Shown here: piece by piece, positions 43,842-52,141 of the stretch
How positions within the stretch are numbered: the first letter of the stretch is position 1
How the letters are laid out: each line of letters starts with the position of its first letter
Source: Allomuricauda sp.
GTDB taxonomy: Bacteria > Bacteroidota > Bacteroidia > Flavobacteriales > Flavobacteriaceae
DNA length: 64,000 nt
Assembly: GCF_028280385.1 (NCBI RefSeq)
Contig: NZ_JANQLX010000015.1
Location: 310,001-374,000, forward strand
Reading direction: 5' to 3'
Made by a program: the position numbers and the translations under genes
Notes under the pieces: model-generated
Database searches by the model: none
The model's input: the letters and a program-made list of their open reading frames with translations, nothing else
What the model was told of the DNA's origin: nothing

Positions 43842-43855
43842 TTATGCATGCATAA
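43842..43855. promoter_or_regulatory. Perfect 14-bp palindrome in divergent promoter region
   Basis: TTATGCATGCATAA, a perfect 14-bp palindrome, 12 bp before the thioesterase ATG and 83 bp before the nitronate monooxygenase ATG. It is a candidate dimeric repressor site for one or both genes. Confidence 0.4.
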
Positions 43856-43867
43856 CAAATTAATTCT

Positions 43868-44344
43868 ATGTTTTTTAAGGAGTTTGAAGTTCGTTGGAGC
43901 GATTTGGATGCCAATAGGCATTTGGCCAATTCGGCCTATATCAATTTTATGAGCCATACCCGGATGTCGTACCTTACCCAACTCGGTTTTGCCCATAGGG
44001 AATTTGAAACCCACGGAATTGGGCCAGTAGTATTCTATGAACACATCTATTATTTTAGGGAAGTGTTTCCTGGTAAACCGATCAAGGTTTCCTTGGAATT
44101 TACAGGGATGAGTGCTGATGGAAAGTTCTTCGAGTTCCACCATAATTTCTATGATGCCCGTGGGAAACATTTGGCCCATTGCGAAATGATGTTTTCTTGG
44201 ATCGACATGAACACCCGGAAACTAGTGCCCTTGCCACAGGAAGTATTGGCGACTTTTGAGGATCAGGAAAAAGCGGAATCTTTTAGGACATTGACCAAGG
44301 AAGACACACGAAGGCATGCCAAAGTCCCTAAAGACCTGGCATAA
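43868..44344 (+). CDS. Hotdog-fold acyl-CoA thioesterase
   Basis: 158 residues, 4HBT type. The signature FEVRWSDLDANRHLANSAYINFMSH includes the catalytic Asp14 in DLDANRH and the tilted helix following it. The family hydrolyses acyl-CoA esters; YbgC-like members work on short chains. Chain specificity cannot be told. Convergent with the next gene, 8 bp between stops. Confidence 0.88.
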   Translation: MFFKEFEVRWSDLDANRHLANSAYINFMSHTRMSYLTQLGFAHREFETHGIGPVVFYEHIYYFREVFPGKPIKVSLEFTGMSADGKFFEFHHNFYDARGKHLAHCEMMFSWIDMNTRKLVPLPQEVLATFEDQEKAESFRTLTKEDTRRHAKVPKDLA

Positions 44345-44352
44345 GTAACTCC

Positions 44353-45108
44353 TTAGGGGAACTCAACACGATCGGCAAAACGTTCGCCAAATCCAGATTG
44401 TTCCCCCTTGCAACTATTGATCACTGAATTTCTTTGGGTTAAATGGATGATGATCCTTGTTTGGGTCTTGTTCAGTTTGTCGATGCTTAAAAGACCAAGT
44501 GCTCCAAGCGTTTGCAATTCTGGTGAAATGGAAGTTAGCAATTTGTTGAGCTCTTTTTTTCTCTTTTTGGCCACGTAGGTCATAGCCTCTCTTGTTTTCT
44601 TGGAAGCCCATGTTCCTCTCAAGCCGCAATCATATCCCACTTCATATAAATTGGAAAGTTGACTTATCATATCTTGAGATGATAATTTAGTCTCATAAAG
44701 CTGGTTATGTTTGAAGATGTATTCGTCCAGCACATTTTTGGATGCACCACCTAATAACACAACATTACCGGTAATAAACCCGTGGTATGTTGGTATTCGT
44801 TCCCAGAGCCAAGCCCCTTCAATAATCCCGTCTCGGGAAATAAGATTCAAATGAACATGTGGCCCATAAACCGGTAAGATCAAGAAACGATGGTGCCGAT
44901 AGTCAAAATCTATATCGCGTTCAATTAAGTCCACAAATACAAGAAGGTCAAACGAATCGAATTTTGCTTTTTTGATGGACTTGAGCTGATCAAGCGATTC
45001 CACGTCATGCAAAAAGTGTTGTAATTCGGTAACCATGTCCTGACCTTCAGCAAACCCAAAAGTCAAAAAGTAGAATGACAGAACCGTAACTTTAACCGTA
45101 TGATGCAT
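44353..45108 (-). CDS. Secreted protein, unknown
   Basis: 251 residues. A probable signal peptide covers about 1-23 (VTVLSFYFLTFGFAEG). The rest is a mixed fold: a hydrophobic core strand block HHRFLILPVYGPHVHLNLISR near residue 80, a helical block with RGTWASKKTREAMTYVAKKR near 165, and a stretch TQTRIIIHLTQRNS at the end. A few cysteines occur. No family recognised. 16 bp downstream of the EamA transporter gene on the same strand. Confidence 0.6.
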   Translation of the reverse strand: MHHTVKVTVLSFYFLTFGFAEGQDMVTELQHFLHDVESLDQLKSIKKAKFDSFDLLVFVDLIERDIDFDYRHHRFLILPVYGPHVHLNLISRDGIIEGAWLWERIPTYHGFITGNVVLLGGASKNVLDEYIFKHNQLYETKLSSQDMISQLSNLYEVGYDCGLRGTWASKKTREAMTYVAKKRKKELNKLLTSISPELQTLGALGLLSIDKLNKTQTRIIIHLTQRNSVINSCKGEQSGFGERFADRVEFP

Positions 45109-45124
45109 CTCTATTCCCTTATAA

Positions 45125-46018
45125 TCAGGGAGCAGGCTTAGGCTTTCTACTGGCCAGGTACACTCCCAACAATACCAAAACAGTGGCCAAGACTTTAACC
45201 ATGGTCAGACTGTCTTTTCCTGAGAACAAAGCAAAAAGTATGCCCAACAAGGGCTGTAAATACACAAAGGCCCCAACGGTTGATGCGCGCAATTGGGTAA
45301 GTGCATAGACATTGAACAAATAGGTCAAAAAGGTGGTGCCGATAACCACAAAAGCAATGGTGCCATAGCCCCACAAGGGGAGTGTACTCCATTCGATTTC
45401 CAAAAATTCGGGGAGGGTAATTGGAAAATTGATGATTACCCCCAGGGTAAACATCCACTTCATCAAGGTAAAGGGATGGTACTTTTCAATCAGCTTTTTC
45501 ACCAAGATGAGGTAGGTGCCATACGTTGTGGCATTTACAATAAAGAGGAGATTCCCAATGGGAATATTGGGAGCATCCTGTCTTAGTTCAGCACCAAAAA
45601 GGATCAAAGTAACGGCACCTACAAACCCCAATAGTATTCCCATGCCTTTGTTCATGGTTATCCGCTCCCTAAGCAATATAGCAGACAAGGCCACCACAAT
45701 AATGGGCGTGACGGTGATGAGTACGGAGCTATTGATCGGGGTTGACAGTTGGAGCCCCTTAAAAAAGGACAGCATATTGATGGACATTCCCAACAGGGCA
45801 CAAATCAGAAGTCTACCCCAATCTTTGCGTTCAATTTTTTCTTTGGGGCCAAAAAAGGAAATTCCCCAAAACAAGATGGCAGCACCCACCACCCGTAACA
45901 TGATAAACCCAAAAGGTTTTACATAGGTCGGCATCAGGCCTTTGGCCAGGGTATGGTTTATACCATAAATTGTGGTAGCCCCGAGGGCCGCCAGTAGCGC
46001 AAGGGTTCTTTTGTTCAT
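45125..46018 (-). CDS. EamA/DMT family transporter
   Basis: 297 residues with ten predicted membrane helices in two EamA repeats. The N-terminal repeat has ATTIYGINHTLAKGLMPTYV and the second ends LRASTVGAFVYLQPLLGILF, a typical EamA motif near the last helices. It is an inner-membrane exporter of metabolites, possibly amino acids. The ATG overlaps the stop of the ArsC/Spx-like gene by 4 bases, so they are coupled. Confidence 0.9.
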   Translation of the reverse strand: MNKRTLALLAALGATTIYGINHTLAKGLMPTYVKPFGFIMLRVVGAAILFWGISFFGPKEKIERKDWGRLLICALLGMSINMLSFFKGLQLSTPINSSVLITVTPIIVVALSAILLRERITMNKGMGILLGFVGAVTLILFGAELRQDAPNIPIGNLLFIVNATTYGTYLILVKKLIEKYHPFTLMKWMFTLGVIINFPITLPEFLEIEWSTLPLWGYGTIAFVVIGTTFLTYLFNVYALTQLRASTVGAFVYLQPLLGILFALFSGKDSLTMVKVLATVLVLLGVYLASRKPKPAP

Positions 46019-46368
46019 GGATGCAAGGCTGCTCTGGCCGCTTCGACCACCTTTTTGGAATTCCCCACAAAGATTTGTTCATTGACGATGACAACTGGTC
46101 TTTTTAGGAAAGTATAATGTTCCAGGATCAATTTTTTGTAATCCTGCTCACCAAGTTGTTGTTCATGGAGTCCTCTTTGCCGGAACAGCATGGCCCGCCG
46201 GCTAAAAAGGGATTCAAAATTCCCGGATAACGTTGCCATTTCTGCAACCTGGGCCTCACTCATGGGTTCTGATTTTATTTCCTGGAGTACCACTCCATCA
46301 AGAGGTTCAAGTTCCTTTAAGATTCGTTGGCAGGTAGAACAACTACCTAGGTGGTATATTTTTTTCAT
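46015..46368 (-). CDS. ArsC/Spx-like thioredoxin-fold protein
   Basis: 117 residues from the ATG at 46368; a TTG five codons upstream is less likely. It carries the CxxC motif SCSTC (Cys10 and Cys13) and the cis-proline segment LKRPVVIVNEQIFVG of the ArsC/Spx fold. Two cysteines in CxxC suggest a redox enzyme or redox-sensing Spx-like protein; classical glutaredoxin-coupled arsenate reductases usually have CX5R, so arsenate reduction is doubtful. Coupled to an EamA exporter. Confidence 0.8.
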   Translation of the reverse strand: MKKIYHLGSCSTCQRILKELEPLDGVVLQEIKSEPMSEAQVAEMATLSGNFESLFSRRAMLFRQRGLHEQQLGEQDYKKLILEHYTFLKRPVVIVNEQIFVGNSKKVVEAARAALHP

Positions 46369-46442
46369 AAGATAGTATTGCAATTCCTGTCAAAGCAGGA
46401 TATTTTTAGTGGATTGACCAACCAAAGATCGCTCATTTGAAA

Positions 46443-47135
46443 TTAAGAAAGGGCAAATTCGACGGCTTTCTGTGCATGGATTTTGGCCGTATCGAAAGTT
46501 GGGGTGTCCACCTCTTCCGAAGGAATTAGGATAGGGAGTTCCGTGCAACCCAAAATGATGCCCTGCGCACCCTGCTTTTCCAATTTTTTGATGATTTCCA
46601 AACACTTTTGTTTGGATTCCTCCGTAAAAATACCCTTGACCAATTCATTATAGATTATGGACTGCAGCACTTCCCTGTCGGCCAATTCCGGGATAAGGAC
46701 CTCTAAGCCAAATTCAGTCTCCAGAATTTTGGTGTAAAAGTCTTTTTCCATGGTGAACTGGGTACCCAAAAGCGCTATTTTTTGAACTCCTTTTTGTTGT
46801 ATGGCCTCTCCGGTGGCGCGGGCAATATGTAGAAATGGAATTTCTGTCGCATTGGTGATGGCATCGCTGACCAAGTGGATGGTATTGGTGCAAAGGAGAA
46901 TTAAATCGGCTCCCCCCGCTTCCAGTTTTTGGGATTCGCGTGCCATGGCATGGCCAATTTGTTGCCAATCGTTGGCGAATGAATGGCGCTCAATTTCATC
47001 AAAATCGACGGAAGTAAGAATGCTCTTTGCAGAATGTGAACCACCGAGGGACTTGCGTACCATTTCATTGATGTGCTGGTAGTAAATTTTGGAGGATTCC
47101 CAGCTCATACCTCCTATCATACCAATGGTCTTCAT
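46443..47135 (-). CDS. Aspartate/glutamate racemase family protein
   Basis: 230 residues from the ATG at 47135 (MKTIGMIGGMSWESS), the standard family start. The two catalytic cysteines are present: Cys82 in LLCTNTIH and Cys197 in ILGCTELPILI. It interconverts L- and D-aspartate or a related amino acid, PLP-independent and cytoplasmic. 74 bp upstream of the ArsC/Spx-like gene, same strand. Confidence 0.92.
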   Translation of the reverse strand: MKTIGMIGGMSWESSKIYYQHINEMVRKSLGGSHSAKSILTSVDFDEIERHSFANDWQQIGHAMARESQKLEAGGADLILLCTNTIHLVSDAITNATEIPFLHIARATGEAIQQKGVQKIALLGTQFTMEKDFYTKILETEFGLEVLIPELADREVLQSIIYNELVKGIFTEESKQKCLEIIKKLEKQGAQGIILGCTELPILIPSEEVDTPTFDTAKIHAQKAVEFALS

Positions 47136-47404
47136 AGGCTTATTTGGTTTTGGACAAATATTCCGCACCTTCAATAACAAAGGAAGTCAGAAATTTTGTG
47201 ATATGTTGCTTCAATGACAAACTTGGCCTTAAAGTGGCCTGAGGTTCCAAACAAGAACAGTCCAAACAGTTTTCCATAATTTCACATTTAGATATTGATA
47301 AATATCGATTTAATCGACAAAAAAAAATACCTTGCCCAGGTATTCGTACACAAATGTATAAAACATATACATATTTATATATATAGATATGTTAAAATTT
47401 AGTT

Positions 47405-47875
47405 ATGTCTTTGATCGAGAAGCAGTTTGATGTCATTTTAAAGAACAGGTTGATTTTCCAGCGAATTTTAGGTACCGCTCCCAAATCCGATTTGTTTAGA
47501 ATTCCCAAAGGGTTTCCCAATAATATTTGGTGGAACATTGCCCATGCCATGGTAACCCAACAATTGTTGGTCTACAAACTTTCCGGACAAGCCTTTACCG
47601 TAGAACAGGAGCTCATTGATACTTACAGAAAGGGGACTAGACCTGAAGCAGAACCTTCCGATGAGGAATTTAATAAGGTGTTGGATTGTTTGACCAGCAC
47701 GGTGGAGCGGATGCAGAAGGACTATGCCAATGGATTGTTCACAGACTTTGAGGCTTATATGACCACCCCTAAAATTGCCTTGGAAAGTGTGCAGGACGCC
47801 ATTTCATTTTTGGCATTTCATGACGGAATCCATTTGGGTGCCGTGCTCGCCCTTCAAAAAGCACTCCGTGCTTAG
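47405..47875 (+). CDS. DinB family protein
   Basis: 156 residues, cytoplasmic. The DinB four-helix fold has metal-ligand histidines in NIAHAMVTQQLLVYK and SFLAFHDGIHLGAVLALQK. Similar to YfiT/DinB-2 proteins, some of which are bacillithiol or mycothiol S-transferases. The 269-bp upstream spacer is very AT-rich, with inverted repeats at 47291-47306 (GATATT/AATATC). Convergent with the lipoprotein gene, 3 bp between stops. Confidence 0.82.
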   Translation: MSLIEKQFDVILKNRLIFQRILGTAPKSDLFRIPKGFPNNIWWNIAHAMVTQQLLVYKLSGQAFTVEQELIDTYRKGTRPEAEPSDEEFNKVLDCLTSTVERMQKDYANGLFTDFEAYMTTPKIALESVQDAISFLAFHDGIHLGAVLALQKALRA

Positions 47876-47878
47876 TAC

Positions 47879-48622
47879 TCATTGGGCCACCGGACGTTTT
47901 AGGTATTTATTGGCCTCTGCAAATGGGATGGTCAATACTTTGGGACCATCGGCATAGGAAGCAATTTCATATTGATTATATATCAATTGTAACCCATCCG
48001 GGGTATATCCCATAGCGTCGGACAAATGAAAAACATCTCCCTCAAACATGAAGCCGGTTGCATTGATATTATCATCTTGGGGGATAGCTTCTTGTATACG
48101 AAATTTGGTTTCAGCATAGTTCGTAAAACCTTCTTCGTCATCAAAAAGCTCCCAATTATCCATTTCTTCAGCCTTTACTTTGTCAAAATTCAAATAGGTA
48201 GTGGAACTATACCCATGGGCACCGCCCGTAAATGTGTAGGCCCCAAGAATCAACGTTAGTATGTTTTCGTCTTCATAAGCCACCTCACAATCTATCTTGG
48301 CTTCCCAGCCAACCGTCTCATCCGGAAACTTTTCCTGCAGTTCCTGAAAGCTTTTGCTAAAGGAGGCTATGGCCTTGCTCATGGAATCCACGCCTTCGGC
48401 ATCATCAAACGAAAGTAGGGCAATGATTTCCTCTTCCACACTGTTGTTTATGGTTTTGCCCAGTGAGCTGCCATCCATCGCCTTGACGATTTCAATCTGA
48501 ATATTGGGGCAATTTTCACAGGTTTGTTCGCTAACCTGATGGGGTTCAAAAGTAAGTTTATGGTCAGTTTCACAACCAAGGCACATAAGTAAGGTAAGCA
48601 ATGCAAAGAACAACTTCTTCAT
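47879..48622 (-). CDS. DUF3298/RsiV-like lipoprotein
   Basis: 247 residues from the ATG at 48622 (MKKLFFALLTLLMCLGC gives lipidated Cys17); the longer frame to 48709 crosses promoters on both strands. A DUF4163-DUF3298 pair is likely, with ILTLILGAYTFTGGAHGYSSTTYLNFD as the conserved core and a C-terminal YTPDGLQLIYNQYEIASYADGP block. RsiV homologues bind lysozyme or act as anti-sigma partners, but no sigma gene is adjacent, so the role is open. Confidence 0.82.
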   Translation of the reverse strand: MKKLFFALLTLLMCLGCETDHKLTFEPHQVSEQTCENCPNIQIEIVKAMDGSSLGKTINNSVEEEIIALLSFDDAEGVDSMSKAIASFSKSFQELQEKFPDETVGWEAKIDCEVAYEDENILTLILGAYTFTGGAHGYSSTTYLNFDKVKAEEMDNWELFDDEEGFTNYAETKFRIQEAIPQDDNINATGFMFEGDVFHLSDAMGYTPDGLQLIYNQYEIASYADGPKVLTIPFAEANKYLKRPVAQ

Positions 48623-48643
48623 GTAAGGAGGTTTAGGGTCTTT

Positions 48644-48672
48644 CAAAAATAAGACTTCATTGATTACTCCAA
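48644..48672 (-). promoter_or_regulatory. Candidate promoter for the DUF3298 gene
   Basis: On the minus strand TTG (48672-48670), 18 bp, then TATTTTTG (48651-48644), an exact -7 match, 21 bp before the ATG at 48622. It interleaves with the plus-strand promoter at 48660-48690. Confidence 0.5.
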
Positions 48673-48690
48673 AAGATAACGATACATTTG
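48660..48690 (+). promoter_or_regulatory. Candidate promoter for the cystathionine gamma-synthase gene
   Basis: TTG at 48660-48662, 20 bp, then TACATTTG at 48683-48690, an exact TAnnTTTG match, 18 bp before the ATG at 48709. The -33 and -7 parts straddle the -33 part of the divergent promoter. Confidence 0.5.
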
Positions 48691-48708
48691 TACGCATATC
48701 CAAAGACA

Positions 48709-49863
48709 ATGAGCAATAAAAAATTACATTTCAATAGTAAGACCATTCATGGTGGGCAACAACCGGACAAGGCCTATGGCGCTGTGATGCCCCCTATTTA
48801 TCAAACTTCCACCTATGCCCAGTCCACCCCAGGGGGACATATGGGATTTGAGTACTCCCGAAGCGGGAATCCGACCCGGACTGCCTTGGAGAATTCCCTG
48901 GCAAGCATTGAAAATGGAAATTATGGTCTGGCATTTGCAAGTGGGCTGTCTGCCATGGACGCAGTCATCAAATTACTGAATCCCGGGGATGAAGTGGTAT
49001 CCACCAACGATTTGTATGGGGGAAGTTATCGATTGTTCAAACAGGTGTTTGAAAAATATGGTATTACCTTTCATTTTGTGGGCATGCAAGATATTGGTGC
49101 CATAGAAGAAAAGATCAATGGCAACACCAAGCTCATTTGGGTAGAGACGCCCACCAATCCCATGATGAACGTGGTTGATATCAAAGCGGTTTCACAGTTG
49201 GCAAAGCAACATACATTGTTGCTGGCCGTAGACAACACTTTTGCCACGCCTTATTTACAACGTCCTTTGGATTTGGGAGCGGATATCGTAATGCATTCCG
49301 CCACCAAATATTTGGGCGGACACAGTGATGTGGTTGTAGGAGCCTTGGTGGTCAAGGACAAGGAATTGGCAGACCAACTTTATTTCATTCAAAATGCGAG
49401 TGGTGCCGTTTGTGGCCCCATGGACAGTTTTTTGACATTGCGGGGCATAAAGACCCTTCATGTGCGGATGCAACGGCATTGTGAAAATGGGGAAGCCATT
49501 GCCAAGTACTTGGAAAAGCACCCAAAAATCGAAAAAGTGTATTGGCCCGGATTTGAGGACCACCCCAACCATGAAGTGGCCAAGTCGCAAATGAATGGGT
49601 TTGGTGGAATGATTTCATTTGTTCCCAAGGGGAGCAACTATGAAGACGCCATTAAAATTGTGGAAAAATTAGAGGTGTTTACCCTAGCGGAATCCTTGGG
49701 CGGAGTAGAAAGTTTGGCCGGGCATCCGGCCAGCATGACCCACGCCAGTATTCCGAAAACGGAAAGGGAAAAAAGCGGGGTGGTGGATGCCTTGATTCGA
49801 TTGAGTGTGGGCATCGAGGATGTGAACGACCTAATAGCGGACTTGGAACAGGCATTGAAATAG
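48709..49863 (+). CDS. Cystathionine gamma-synthase/lyase family PLP enzyme
   Basis: 384 residues from the ATG at 48709. The Cys/Met metabolism PLP fold is clear: YSRSGNPT at 49-56 (phosphate-binding region from the neighbouring subunit), WVETPTNP at 144-151, and Lys200 in MHSATKYLGGHSD as the Schiff-base lysine. It makes cystathionine from O-acylhomoserine or cleaves it; trans-sulfuration direction cannot be told. Followed by gdhA under its own promoter. Confidence 0.92.
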   Translation: MSNKKLHFNSKTIHGGQQPDKAYGAVMPPIYQTSTYAQSTPGGHMGFEYSRSGNPTRTALENSLASIENGNYGLAFASGLSAMDAVIKLLNPGDEVVSTNDLYGGSYRLFKQVFEKYGITFHFVGMQDIGAIEEKINGNTKLIWVETPTNPMMNVVDIKAVSQLAKQHTLLLAVDNTFATPYLQRPLDLGADIVMHSATKYLGGHSDVVVGALVVKDKELADQLYFIQNASGAVCGPMDSFLTLRGIKTLHVRMQRHCENGEAIAKYLEKHPKIEKVYWPGFEDHPNHEVAKSQMNGFGGMISFVPKGSNYEDAIKIVEKLEVFTLAESLGGVESLAGHPASMTHASIPKTEREKSGVVDALIRLSVGIEDVNDLIADLEQALK

Positions 49864-49894
49864 CAGTTTTTGAAAAATTTTCAGAAAAAGGGCA

Positions 49895-51336
<1,442 letters not shown>

Positions 51337-51363
51337 CACTTCAAATCCCTTCAAATGAATTCC

Positions 51364-51396
51364 AAAGTGGGTGGTTGTCAATCACCCACTTTTTTT
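51364..51396 (+). terminator. Rho-independent terminator of gdhA
   Basis: A 10-bp perfect stem AAAGTGGGTG/CACCCACTTT with a 9-base loop, followed by a T-run. It lies 27 bp past the gdhA stop. Confidence 0.85.
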
Positions 51397-51420
51397 ATCT
51401 TGATCATTCAGTGCGCAGAT

Positions 51421-52140
51421 ATGCAGGTAACCACCAAGGCCATAGTACTTTCTTCCATAAAATATGGGGATACAAGTCTTATTGTTAAGGCTTTTACCGA
51501 ATCCCATGGTTTGAAGACCTATCTGCTCAAAGGAGTGCTCGCTTCCAAAAAAGGAAAGATCAAATCGGCTTATTTTCTTCCTTTGATGCATTTGGAGGTG
51601 GTTGCCGTTCACAAAAACAAGGGAACCCTGGAGCGGTTAAAGGAGGTAAAGGTTGCCATGCCATACCAATCACTTCATACCGATATTATAAAGAACAGTT
51701 TGGTGCTTTTTTTGGCGGAAATGTTGGCCAATAGTATTCAGGAAGAGGAGGAGGACCTGGCATTGTTCAATTATCTGGAGTATACCCTGCATTGGCTGGA
51801 TGAACATTCGCCCCCACCCAATTTTCACCTTCTGTTTTTGTTGAACCTATCCAAGTATTTAGGATTTTATCCGGATGTGACACAACGGAACATGCCCTAT
51901 TTTGATTTGGTGGAAGGGGAATTTACCACCGCTCCAACTTTAAACCCTTTGATCCAAGGCGATGAAATTGTCCATTTTCGCAAGCTGTTGGGCATAAATT
52001 TTGATGCACTTCAGACGGTACAAATAAACAAGCTCCAAAGACAGGAGTTATTAAAAAAAGTTATTCTGTATTTTGAATTACATTTGCACGGATTCAGAAA
52101 ACCCAAGTCCCTGGCCGTATTAAATGCAGTATTTGAGTAG
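51421..52140 (+). CDS. recO: DNA repair protein RecO
   Basis: 239 residues from the ATG at 51421 (MQVTTKAIVLSSIKYGDTSLIV); the longer frame from 51355 runs through the gdhA terminator. N-terminal OB fold with the RecO opening VLSSIKYGDTSLIVKAFTESHG, then a helical domain. The Cys zinc-binding motif seen in some RecO proteins is absent here. It works with RecR and RecF to load RecA on gapped DNA. One base separates it from the TonB receptor gene. Confidence 0.9.
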   Translation: MQVTTKAIVLSSIKYGDTSLIVKAFTESHGLKTYLLKGVLASKKGKIKSAYFLPLMHLEVVAVHKNKGTLERLKEVKVAMPYQSLHTDIIKNSLVLFLAEMLANSIQEEEEDLALFNYLEYTLHWLDEHSPPPNFHLLFLLNLSKYLGFYPDVTQRNMPYFDLVEGEFTTAPTLNPLIQGDEIVHFRKLLGINFDALQTVQINKLQRQELLKKVILYFELHLHGFRKPKSLAVLNAVFE

Positions 52141-52141
52141 T

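Noticed and set aside
46015-46368. Assignment as arsenate reductase ArsC
   Set aside because: The CxxC motif is not the CX5R pattern of classical ArsC and no other ars gene is adjacent, so only the fold is claimed.
47281-47404. AT-rich inverted repeats such as GATATT/AATATC, considered as an origin or attachment site
   Set aside because: No DnaA boxes, iterons or integrase nearby; short AT-rich palindromes are expected by chance here.
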